A stretch of DNA of 9,426 nt, taken from contig CAZTOW010000104.1 of assembly GCA_964615375.1 (NCBI GenBank), positions 1-9,426 on the forward strand, read 5' to 3'. A program made the translations under genes and the position numbers. The notes beneath the pieces are model-generated. The model made no database searches, was not told where the DNA came from, and worked only from the letters and a program-made list of their open reading frames with translations. Position 1 is the first letter of the stretch; each line of letters starts with the position of its first letter. Positions 1 through 6,188 of the stretch are shown piece by piece. The stretch comes from CAZKWG01 sp964615375 (lineage in GTDB: Bacteria; Myxococcota_A; UBA796; CAZKWG01).

Positions 1-72
1 GGCATCGGCATCGGCATCGGCATCGACATCGACATCGGCATCGGCATCGACATCGGCATCGGCATCGGCATC
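1..72. repeat. Hexanucleotide tandem array (GGCATC)n, left copy
   Basis: Twelve contiguous 6-bp units: nine GGCATC and three GACATC variants (at 25, 31 and 49). The array is cut by the window edge, so its true length is unknown. It breaks off at 73 into unrelated sequence. On the opposite strand the unit reads GATGCC, so this is the same repeat as the array at 383-540 in inverted orientation. A six-base unit keeps all frames open, so reading frames over it (Gly-Ile, Arg-His or Asp-Ala type dipeptides) mean nothing by themselves. It is a simple-sequence repeat that can change length by slippage; no function is visible. Confidence 0.95.
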
Positions 73-107
73 GGTGTGATGTCGAGAGGTGGTCTGTAGG
101 TCGGAGA

Positions 108-160
108 GGCCCTCATCCGGCGCGTTGCGCCACCTTCTCCCGCGCGCGGGAGAAGGGGAG
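108..160. repeat. REP-like palindromic intergenic element
   Basis: The segment contains a short stem GGCGC-GTT-GCGCC (119-131) followed by a perfect 24-bp palindrome at 133-156, with arms CCTTCTCCCGCG and CGCGGGAGAAGG. The layout (CCCTCATCC, small stem, then CCTTCTCCCGC-type palindrome) resembles the dispersed REP/BIME-like repeats found between genes in many proteobacterial genomes; the family assignment is from memory of that pattern and not from a search. No T-run follows, so it is not a typical intrinsic terminator, although such hairpins can stabilise 3' ends. It sits in the roughly 310-bp gap (73-382) between the two hexamer arrays, where I see no credible gene. Confidence 0.7.
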
Positions 161-291
161 GAGGACTTGAATTTCTCCTATTTCCAGGAGGCAGAGGCGC
201 GGCATTGGAGTCTCTCTGCCACTCCACAGACAGCGGAGCGAACCGCAATCCTCCAGGCTCACCCCTGAACGTGGAGTGTTCCCAGCACCTC

Positions 292-315
292 CCTCTCCCT
301 CTTCAAGAGGAGAGG
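292..315. repeat. Second hairpin-forming repeat, CCTCT.../...AGAGG
   Basis: Arms CCTCT (292-296) and CCTCTT (298-303), split by one unpaired C at 297, match AAGAGG (305-310) and AGAGG (311-315). This gives an almost perfect inverted repeat with a minimal centre. Its composition (CCTCTCCC/GAGAGG) is that of REP-like elements, as at 108-160. No T-run follows on either strand. It lies in the non-coding stretch between the hexamer arrays. Confidence 0.55.
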
Positions 316-382
316 CCATCCTCCAGACCAGCTCGGAAAGAGGAGCATCTCCGTCCAACGGACCAGGCTTCAAGGCCACACC

Positions 383-540
383 GATGCCGATGCCGATGCC
401 GATGCCGATGTCGTCCCGCGATGTCGATGCCGATGCCGATGCCGTCCCGCGATGCCGATGTCGATGCCGATGCCGATACCGATGTCGATGCCGATACCGA
501 TGCCGATGCCGATGCCGATACCGATGCCGATACCAATGCC
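383..540. repeat. Hexanucleotide tandem array (GATGCC)n, right copy, interrupted
   Basis: Twenty-four 6-bp units in three blocks (383-412, 420-443, 451-540). The blocks are separated by two identical 7-bp interruptions GTCCCGC at 413-419 and 444-450. I count 15 GATGCC, four GATGTC, four GATACC and a terminal AATGCC. Each 7-bp interruption shifts the reading frame by one, so no single frame keeps one dipeptide repeat through the array; this argues against coding function. The array is the inverted counterpart of the one at 1-72. It ends 11 bp before the stop codon of the minus-strand gene at 552-1232, so transcripts leaving that operon would run straight into it. Confidence 0.95.
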
Positions 541-551
541 CCTCCCTTCCC

Positions 552-1232
552 TCACCTCCCCTTCGCCGCCTCCGAGACCCCCTTGTTGTGCGTCTGCGAG
601 CTCCCCACGATCGCCGTCCACGCCTTCTCCGGCGTCGCCCCGATCTTCCCCATCTCCCTCTCATAAAGCTGCTCCACCGTCGGCCCCGTCTCCTGCCCGT
701 ACTTCACGAGGTCCCGCGCCCGCAGGATCGCCACGGCGTTCTCGTCCCGCATCAGCTCCCGGGTGAGCTCCCGCAGCGCGGTCCGGTGCATGCTCGCCAG
801 CCGGGCGCGGTCCTCCAGCGCCGCGCCTTCCTCCTGAAGCGCGCCCTGCCAGCCCGCCATCATCGGCGTGAAGACGTCGTCGTAGAGCGTGCGCAGCTCG
901 GCGGCCTCGGCGCTGCTCTCGGGGCTGGCCTTGGCCATGCCCATGAAGTCCTTGAGCAGGGCCTCGGCCTTGGGGTCCGCGCTGCCCGCCTGGAGCTCGC
1001 GGAGCTGGTTCAGGATGGGAAGATAAGCCTCGTTCGCCGTCTTCGGCATGGCCTCGTACTTCGCCACCAGCTCGGGCGCCGCGGCCCGGCCCGCCTCGCG
1101 GGTGGCCTCGGGCGTGCGCGGGACCGAGCTCTCCTCTCCCGCAAATACGAGGCCTCCCCCCGGCGCGCGGACGACCAGTGCCAGCAAGGAGACGACGAGG
1201 AGCAGCAGCACGACTCGGGCGACGCGGCGCAT
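552..1232 (-). CDS. Exported or membrane-anchored helical protein, unknown function
   Basis: A 226-residue protein I do not recognise. The N-terminus (MRRVAR followed by hydrophobic residues 7-22) looks like a signal peptide or signal anchor. A possible cleavage site follows Val-Phe-Ala at residue 31; there is no Cys for lipidation. The mature part is rich in Ala, Glu, Leu and Arg and looks almost wholly helical, with Lys-Tyr-Glu-Ala-Met near its start and a Trp-Thr-Ala-Ile-Val-Gly stretch near its end. I chose ATG at 1232 because GGAGGG sits 4 nt upstream; an in-frame GTG at 1259 has no such site and would add nine residues in front of the signal. It is the last gene of the birA-coaX operon, 33 bp after coaX, so it is probably co-transcribed. 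A periplasmic role is inferred only from the signal sequence. No catalytic motif is visible. Confidence 0.8.
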   Translation of the reverse strand: MRRVARVVLLLLVVSLLALVVRAPGGGLVFAGEESSVPRTPEATREAGRAAAPELVAKYEAMPKTANEAYLPILNQLRELQAGSADPKAEALLKDFMGMAKASPESSAEAAELRTLYDDVFTPMMAGWQGALQEEGAALEDRARLASMHRTALRELTRELMRDENAVAILRARDLVKYGQETGPTVEQLYEREMGKIGATPEKAWTAIVGSSQTHNKGVSEAAKGR

Positions 1233-1265
1233 GGGACCCTCCACCCACGAGCGTAGCACAGCGCC

Positions 1266-2036
1266 TCAGCTCTTCCCGCGGTTCCGCTCCCACAGCAGGC
1301 GCAGGCCCTTGAGCGTCAGGTGCTCGTCCACCTGATCGATCTCCACGCAGGCCCGCCCGACGAGGTTGGCCAGGCCGCCCGTGGCGATGCAGCGGGGATT
1401 CCCGCCGATCTCCTCCTTGCAGCGCCGGGCCAGACCGTCCACCAGCCCGACGTAGCCCCAGAAGAGGCCGCTCTGCATGCTGCGCACGGTGTTGGTGCCG
1501 ATGGCCTTGGGCGGGCGCTCCAGCTCCACGCGGGGCAGCATGGCGGTGCGCTCGAAGAGGGCGTCGGCGGAGATGCGCAGGCCAGGGGCGATGGCGCCGC
1601 CGATGTAGTCGCCCTCCGTGGACACGCAGTCGAAGGTCGTCGCGGTGCCGAAATCTACGACCAGGAGTGGAGCCGGGTGCTCCTCCAGCGCGGCCACGGC
1701 GTTGACGATGCGGTCGGCCCCCACCTCGCGCGGGTTGTCCGTGCGCACGCGCATCCCCGTCTTCATGCCCTTGCCCACCACCATGGCCTCCAGCCCCAGG
1801 TAGCGGCGGCAGGCCTTCTCGATGGTGTAGAGCACGCTGGGCACGACGTTGGAGATGATGGCGCCGCTGAGGTCCGCCTTGCTGACCCCGTCGTGCTCCA
1901 GGAGCTGCAGGAAGAGCAGCCCCATCTCGTCCGTCGTGCGCTGGGCCGTGGAGATGCGCCAGTGGTGCGCCAGCTTCGGCCCGTCGAAGGCCCCCAGCAC
2001 GATGTTCGTGTTGCCTACGTCGATGACCAGCAGCAT
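1266..2036 (-). CDS. coaX: Type III pantothenate kinase
   Basis: A 256-residue cytoplasmic kinase for the first step of CoA synthesis: ATP-dependent phosphorylation of pantothenate to 4'-phosphopantothenate. It belongs to the ASKHA-fold CoaX family, unrelated to CoaA, and needs a monovalent cation. Family motifs are intact: the phosphate-binding DVGNTN (residues 6-11), GADR carrying the catalytic Asp (106-109), DFGTATTFD (128-136), GGAIAPG (146-152) and ATGGLA (218-223). Length is normal for the family. The ATG start is firm because GGAGGAAGG lies directly before it. It begins 12 bp after the birA stop on the same strand; birA-coaX adjacency is a known arrangement, and in some bacteria the two are fused. 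No sequence oddity seen. Confidence 0.97.
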   Translation of the reverse strand: MLLVIDVGNTNIVLGAFDGPKLAHHWRISTAQRTTDEMGLLFLQLLEHDGVSKADLSGAIISNVVPSVLYTIEKACRRYLGLEAMVVGKGMKTGMRVRTDNPREVGADRIVNAVAALEEHPAPLLVVDFGTATTFDCVSTEGDYIGGAIAPGLRISADALFERTAMLPRVELERPPKAIGTNTVRSMQSGLFWGYVGLVDGLARRCKEEIGGNPRCIATGGLANLVGRACVEIDQVDEHLTLKGLRLLWERNRGKS

Positions 2037-2048
2037 CCTTCCTCCGCT

Positions 2049-2735
2049 TCAGTCGATCAGCGAGACGTCCCCGGCCAGCACCGGCCGCCCGTCCACCAGC
2101 AGCGCCCCGTCCTCGCGAACGTCCTCGGCCACGCCCGCCACCCCGGCCACCTCCACCCGGCGGCCCAGGGTGCGGCTGCGCGCGCGCCAGAGGTCCAGCG
2201 AGGCGCCCACGTCCGTCGAGCGCACCGCGCCAACCAGCGCGCGCAGCGTCGCCACCCGGTCCTGGGGCGCCCCGCAGACCTGGGCCAGCGAGCCCGCCCC
2301 GGGCAGCCCCGGGAAGCGCTCCTGGTTCACGTTCAGGCCCACGCCCAGGATCACGGCGCCGACCCGGTCGCCCTCCAGCTCCAGCTCCGCCAGCATCCCG
2401 CCCAGCTTCCGATCCTGGTCGTCCACCAGATCGTTCGGCCACTTCACCCAGAGGTCCAGCGCGTGCGCCATCGCCGCCGCCCACAGCAGCACGCAGCGCG
2501 GCGCCTGCGCCGGCACCACCGAGGGGCGCAGGACCAGGCTCAGCAGCAGGTTCTGGCCCGCCTCGGCCTCCCAGCTCCGCCCCAGGCGGCCCCGACCCGC
2601 CGTCTGGTGCTCCGCCACCACCACCCCGCTCCAGCCCTGGCGCGCCAGCTCGCGGGCGACCCGGTTCGTCGAGTCCACCGTGGGCAGGTACAGGAGCGGG
2701 AGGCCAGCGACGCTGTCGAGGGAGGCGAGGTCCAT
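2049..2735 (-). CDS. birA: Biotin--[acetyl-CoA-carboxylase] ligase
   Basis: A 228-residue biotin protein ligase. It activates biotin with ATP to biotinyl-5'-AMP and transfers it to the acceptor Lys of biotin carboxyl carrier domains such as that of acetyl-CoA carboxylase. The catalytic domain is complete: the biotinyl-adenylate loop QTAGRGRLGR (44-53), KWPNDL (98-103), KLGGML (110-115) and GVGLNVN (131-137). A small SH3-like C-terminal domain covers about residues 190-228. There is no N-terminal helix-turn-helix domain, so it is a monofunctional (group I) ligase and not a repressor. I prefer ATG at 2735, preceded by GAGG at 6-nt spacing. Starts at 2747 or 2813 are open, but the latter would leave only 17 bp to the divergent gene and adds an Arg/Gly-rich tail unlike the family. 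First gene of the birA-coaX operon. Confidence 0.95.
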   Translation of the reverse strand: MDLASLDSVAGLPLLYLPTVDSTNRVARELARQGWSGVVVAEHQTAGRGRLGRSWEAEAGQNLLLSLVLRPSVVPAQAPRCVLLWAAAMAHALDLWVKWPNDLVDDQDRKLGGMLAELELEGDRVGAVILGVGLNVNQERFPGLPGAGSLAQVCGAPQDRVATLRALVGAVRSTDVGASLDLWRARSRTLGRRVEVAGVAGVAEDVREDGALLVDGRPVLAGDVSLID

Positions 2736-2830
2736 GGGGCGCCTCATTATCTCGCTCGGAGCGCGGGCGGCGCCTCGACGCCCGCCCCTCCCGTGCGAAG
2801 ATTCCCCGCTCACCCCTCAGAGGTCCCCGA
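2736..2830. promoter_or_regulatory. Divergent intergenic region, birA / PH-domain genes
   Basis: The 95 bp between the preferred birA start and the ydbS-like start must hold the promoters of both divergent operons. The only AT-rich point is CATTAT at 2745-2750 (GATAAT on the minus strand), which could be a -10 element. On the minus strand it would place transcription start almost at the birA ATG. On the plus strand it would give a leader of about 75 nt. I see no convincing -35 for either. No operator-like palindrome stands out. Confidence 0.25.
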
Positions 2831-3310
2831 ATGAGCGCCCCGCCTGAGCTCCTCCACCCCCGCGTCGTCCAGCTCTGGCGGCTGCAAGGTCTCCTGCGCG
2901 TTGCCTTCTTCTGGCTGCCGGTCTCGGCGGGCGTCGGCGTGGGGCTGGGCCTGGTGGGCGGGCCGATCCTGGGCGTGGGAGCCGGCCTGCTGCTGGCCGC
3001 GGTCCAGGTGGGGCTGGCCCTGCTCTGGCCGAGCCTCGCCTACGAGCGCTTCCGCATCACGCTCCGCGAGGCGGACCTGCTGATCGAGCAGGGCGTGCTC
3101 TTCCGCGCCTGCACCAGCGTGCCCTACAACCGCATCCAGCACGTCGACACCCGCCAGGGTCCGCTGGAGCGCGCGCTCGGGCTCAGCCGCGTGCTGGTGT
3201 TCACCGCGAGCGGGCTGGGCGCCGACGGCAGCGTCCCCGGGCTCACCGAGGAGCGCGCGGCGACCCTGCGCGACCTGCTCTCCCGGCGGGGAGGCGACGA
3301 TGGGGTCTGA
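2831..3310 (+). CDS. Membrane-flanked PH-domain protein (YdbS-like)
   Basis: A 159-residue inner-membrane protein with one bacterial PH domain (bPH2/YdbS family). Two hydrophobic segments at about 21-44 and 46-67 form a hairpin. The cytoplasmic bPH2 domain (about 70-145) follows, with a Tyr-Glu-Arg-Phe-Arg-Ile strand, EQGVLFR (86-92), and the diagnostic RIQHVDTRQGPLERALGL (101-118). Length and layout match single-domain YdbS proteins. The ATG start is supported by AGAGG 7 nt upstream. The stop overlaps the start of the next gene by 11 bp, so the pair is translationally coupled. YdbS/YdbT pairs are widespread; in Bacillus they are linked to resistance to certain bacteriocins, but their molecular role is poorly defined. 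Confidence 0.9.
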   Translation: MSAPPELLHPRVVQLWRLQGLLRVAFFWLPVSAGVGVGLGLVGGPILGVGAGLLLAAVQVGLALLWPSLAYERFRITLREADLLIEQGVLFRACTSVPYNRIQHVDTRQGPLERALGLSRVLVFTASGLGADGSVPGLTEERAATLRDLLSRRGGDDGV

Positions 3311-4979
3311 GGCCGCCGCCGAGACGCCCTGGCGGCGCCTGCACCCGCTCAGCCTGGCCGTGAACCTGGTCCCCCAGGCCTGGCGGGTGCTCAAGGGCTA
3401 CTGGCCGGTGCTGCTGTTCATGCTGCTGCCCCGGCAGGGCGCGGGCGGCGGGACCCAGGGCCCGGATCCGCTGTTCTTCCTCCTCTTCGTGGGCCTGAGC
3501 CTGCTGAGCACCGTCACGCACTACTTCACGCTGCGCTACCGCATGCACGACGGGCGCCTGGAGATCCGCAGCGGGCTCCTGAACCGCAGCGCGCGCAGCA
3601 TCGACCCCGCGCGCATCCAGAACATCGGGCTGGTCCAGAACCTGTTTCACAAGATGAGCGGGCTCGTGGAGCTGCGGGTGGAGACGGCCGGAGACGGCGG
3701 CGCGGAGGGGCTGCTGAGCGCGCTCTCGCTGGAGGAGGCCCAGCGGCTGCGCGCGGCGCTGGAGGAGGGGCGCGGGCGCGTCGCGGAGGCCGAGGCTGAA
3801 GACGCGCCGGTCATCCTGGAGAACAGCGCGCTGGAGCTGCTCGGCTTCGGGCTCTCTCAGCGGCGCATGGGCGCGGTCGCCCTCTTCACCGTGGTCGCCA
3901 TGGAGCTCAGCACCACGCTGGACCCTGAGCGCTTCGGGCAGCTCGCCGGGAGCCTCGGCGCGCTGACCATGCTGGCCTTCCTCCTGCTGGCCTTCGCCGC
4001 GAGCTGGGCCCTCTCCGGAGGCGGCGCGCTGCTCCAGCACTGGGGCTTCCGGCTGCTGCGCCAGGGCGACCGCCTCGTCACCGAGGAGGGCCTCACCACC
4101 CGCCGCCGGGTGGAGATCCCGCTGTCGAAGGTGCAGCTCGTCACGGCCGAGGAGCCCCTCCTGCGCCGGGTCATGGGCTACGCCACCCTGTCCATGGAGA
4201 CCGCCGCCATCAGCTTCGACGAGGGCCGGGCCCGCCAGGCGGAGGCCACCCTGCCCATGGTGCCCGCGGCCCAGCTCGGGGCGGTGCTGGCGGCGGCGGC
4301 CCCGCGCGTGGGCGTGGACCCCTGGACCGCCACGCTCCAGCGCCCCCACCCCCGCGCGCTCGGCCGCGCCCTCGTGCGCGCGCTCCTGCGGGGCTGCTTT
4401 TACTCCGTGGGGCTGGCGGCCCTGTTCTGGACGGTGCTCTCCTGGTGGGGCCTGGCCCTCCCCTTCGTCCTGCTGCCCTGGATGGCGCTCACCGCCACTC
4501 TGGACTGGAAACGCCAGGGCTGGATGGTGACGAAGGAGGCCGTGATCGCCCGGCGTGGCTTCCTGCTGCGCCGCACCCAGGTGCTCTCCCGCGACAAGGT
4601 GCAGAGCGTGGCGATGATCCAGGGGCCGCTGCTTAAACTAAATAGACTAGCCGTCATCGACGTGCGCGTGGCCGGGGGAAGCCAGGTGCGGCTCCCGGAG
4701 ATCGGCGAGGACCAGGCCCGCGCCGTCTTCGAGCTGCTCTCAGCCCCCGCCGATCAGCAACCTCACCGCGATCACGCTGCCGACGATCCCCGCCACATCC
4801 GCGATGAGCCCGGCGGCCACCGCGCCGCGGAAGCGGGTGACGCCGACGGAGCCGAAGTAGACCGCCAGCACGTAGAAGGTGGTCTCCGAGGACCCGTTGA
4901 TGGTGCTGGCCAGGTTGCCGATGTAGGTGTCGGGCCCGTAGGTCTTGATGAGGTCGGTGGTGAACGCGAACGAGCCTGA
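3300..4979 (+). CDS. Three-domain membrane PH protein (YdbT-like), 3' end overlaps convergent gene
   Basis: Partner of the YdbS-like gene. Recognisable YdbT-like protein spans residues 1-480. It has three bPH2 domains at about 78-132 (Asp-Pro-Ala-Arg-Ile-Gln-Asn-Ile), 247-305 (Leu-Ser-Lys-Val-Gln-Leu-Val) and 402-475 (Arg-Asp-Lys-Val-Gln-Ser-Val), each preceded by hydrophobic pairs at about 33-75, 192-238 and 362-400. A GGGGAGG ribosome site 5 nt before the ATG fixes the start. The family ends near residue 480, codon 4737-4739, but no stop occurs there. The frame continues through 79 more codons (residues 481-559, Asp/Arg/His/Gly-rich, not family-like) antisense to the spmAB-like gene before TGA at 4977-4979. 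The tail therefore looks like read-through into a convergent gene; whether it is translated is unknown. Codons 445-450 (4632-4649) are unusually AT-rich. Confidence 0.88.
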   Translation: MGSEAAAETPWRRLHPLSLAVNLVPQAWRVLKGYWPVLLFMLLPRQGAGGGTQGPDPLFFLLFVGLSLLSTVTHYFTLRYRMHDGRLEIRSGLLNRSARSIDPARIQNIGLVQNLFHKMSGLVELRVETAGDGGAEGLLSALSLEEAQRLRAALEEGRGRVAEAEAEDAPVILENSALELLGFGLSQRRMGAVALFTVVAMELSTTLDPERFGQLAGSLGALTMLAFLLLAFAASWALSGGGALLQHWGFRLLRQGDRLVTEEGLTTRRRVEIPLSKVQLVTAEEPLLRRVMGYATLSMETAAISFDEGRARQAEATLPMVPAAQLGAVLAAAAPRVGVDPWTATLQRPHPRALGRALVRALLRGCFYSVGLAALFWTVLSWWGLALPFVLLPWMALTATLDWKRQGWMVTKEAVIARRGFLLRRTQVLSRDKVQSVAMIQGPLLKLNRLAVIDVRVAGGSQVRLPEIGEDQARAVFELLSAPADQQPHRDHAADDPRHIRDEPGGHRAAEAGDADGAEVDRQHVEGGLRGPVDGAGQVADVGVGPVGLDEVGGERERA

Positions 4980-6119
4980 GCCGGTCAGCGAGCGCAGGAA
5001 GGCCAGCGGCAGGACCTCGCCGGGCAGCCCGAGCGGGCTGGTCAGGGGCGAGAGCACGGAGACCATGCGCTCCAGCCCGCCGGACGCGCGCAGCATGCCC
5101 ACCGCCGCCAGGATGGCGACGAGGTAGGGGATGATGGTGAGCGCCATGGTGAAGCCCTCCTTGGCGCCCTTGATGAAGGTCTCGTAGACCTTGACCTTCT
5201 TGACCACGCCGCTGGTCAGCATGCCCAGGATGAGGGCGGGCAGGATCCAGGCGCTGGCGGCCTCACCCTGTACGTAGACCAGGGCCACCAGCCCCACCAG
5301 CCCGGCCCCGAAGATCACCACGCCGCTGAGCTCGCGCAGCCCCTCGGGCAGCGCGCTGCGCCCGACCAGGAGCGCCGCCGCCAGCGCCACCACCCCCCCC
5401 ACCTGCGCGCCCACGCCCTGACCGGCCAGCGCCATCACCAGCGCGTAGCCCAGGCCCACCAGACCCAGCGCGGCGCCGATGACGGCCACCAGGAAGCCGA
5501 TGCCCCGCAGCGCCCGGCCATAGGCCCCCGCCACCGCCGACCCGCGGGGGAAGGCGGCGTTCAGCAGCAGCGCCACCAGCGTCCCGGTCAGCGTGGCCAT
5601 CGCCGTGGCGAACAGCGTGGTGGGGAAGATGGAGGCGGGATCCGTGGACCCGTTCAGCGCGCGCACGGCCATCATGCCCGTGGGCAGCACCGCCACCCCG
5701 CCCGTGTTGATGGCCAGGAAGAGCACCATCGCGTCGGTGGCCGTGCCCTTCTCGTCGTTGAGGCTGTCCAGCTCCTTCATCGCCTTGAGCCCGAACGGCG
5801 TCGCGGCGTTGCCCAGCCCCAGCACGTTGGCCGCCAGGTTCATGACCATGGCCCCCATGGCCGGGTGATCGGGCGGGACCTCGGGGAAGAGGCGCACCAT
5901 CACCGGCCGGATGAGCCGCGCCATGAAGTCCAGCCCGCCCGCCGCCTCCACCACGGCCATCAGCCCGAGGAAGAGTGAGATGGCGCCCACCAGCCCGATG
6001 GCCAGCTCTACCGCCGACTTCGCGGAGTCCAGCGCGGCCTTGCCCACCTCCGCCGGGGTCCCGGTGAGGGCGGCGAAGAGGACGGCGACGGCGACGATGC
6101 CGTAAAAGATGGCGTTCAT
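4740..6119 (-). CDS. Fused SpmA-SpmB nucleoside-recognition (Gate) membrane protein
   Basis: A 459-residue polytopic inner-membrane protein joining the two spore maturation proteins of Firmicutes in one chain. The N-terminal SpmA half (1-190) has PPDHPAMGAMVMNLAANVLG (82-101), GLGNAATPFGLKAMKEL (101-117) and INTGGVAVLPTGMMAVRA (137-154). A hydrophobic linker of several helices covers about 205-285. The C-terminal SpmB half (288-455) has FLRSLTGSGSFAF (374-386) and STINGSSETTFYVLAVYFGS (405-424). Both halves belong to the Gate/nucleoside-recognition clan, shared with nucleoside transporters, so a small-molecule transport or gating role is likely but the substrate is unknown. In non-sporulating phyla the fusion is common, so it does not prove sporulation. 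The ATG aligns with known SpmA starts, but upstream there is only a weak GAG. Its 3' end is overlapped by the convergent YdbT-like frame. Confidence 0.93.
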   Translation of the reverse strand: MNAIFYGIVAVAVLFAALTGTPAEVGKAALDSAKSAVELAIGLVGAISLFLGLMAVVEAAGGLDFMARLIRPVMVRLFPEVPPDHPAMGAMVMNLAANVLGLGNAATPFGLKAMKELDSLNDEKGTATDAMVLFLAINTGGVAVLPTGMMAVRALNGSTDPASIFPTTLFATAMATLTGTLVALLLNAAFPRGSAVAGAYGRALRGIGFLVAVIGAALGLVGLGYALVMALAGQGVGAQVGGVVALAAALLVGRSALPEGLRELSGVVIFGAGLVGLVALVYVQGEAASAWILPALILGMLTSGVVKKVKVYETFIKGAKEGFTMALTIIPYLVAILAAVGMLRASGGLERMVSVLSPLTSPLGLPGEVLPLAFLRSLTGSGSFAFTTDLIKTYGPDTYIGNLASTINGSSETTFYVLAVYFGSVGVTRFRGAVAAGLIADVAGIVGSVIAVRLLIGGG

Positions 6120-6188
6120 GGGAAGCTCGCGGGAGGGAGGAGCGAGGAAGGGGGAGAGGAGGAGGGGGGAGCCCGGCGGGAGGAGGGC
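6120..6188. other. Polypurine spacer before the spmAB-like gene
   Basis: The 69 bp between two same-strand genes is almost all G and A on the plus strand from about 6129, with repeated runs of three to six G (for example GGGGGAGAGGAGGAGGGGGG at 6151-6170). The minus-strand transcript would therefore carry a C/U-rich leader with no clear ribosome site before the spmAB-like ATG. The G-runs could form a quadruplex or triplex on the non-transcribed strand; this is an inference from composition. Confidence 0.5.

Noticed and set aside
292..315. Intrinsic terminator for the birA operon
   Set aside because: The hairpin lacks a following T-run on the minus strand and lies over 230 bp beyond the last stop codon, past the hexamer array.
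383..540. Reading frames giving Gly-Ile, Asp-Ala, Arg-His or Met-Pro dipeptide repeats
   Set aside because: A 6-bp repeat lacking stops leaves several frames open on both strands; the 7-bp interruptions shift phase, there is no ribosome site, and the frames run into antisense of the 552-1232 gene.
1..540. CRISPR array
   Set aside because: Units are contiguous 6-mers without unique spacers of CRISPR length; the only interruptions are two identical 7-mers.
2736..2813. Extended birA start at 2813 giving a 254-residue protein
   Set aside because: The added 26 residues are Arg/Gly/Ala-rich and unlike a helix-turn-helix domain, and the start would leave 17 bp for a divergent promoter region.
661..2834. 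Long open frames across the birA-coaX operon in other frames (for example 661-2484 minus and 1320-2834 plus)
   Set aside because: High GC leaves shadow frames open; their products are Arg/Gly/His/Ala-rich low-complexity chains, while the operon genes carry full family motifs and ribosome sites.
3243..4349. Long minus-strand frame opposite the YdbT-like gene
   Set aside because: Gln/Glu/Arg/His-rich shadow of a clearly coding plus-strand gene with conserved PH domains; no homology-like pattern.
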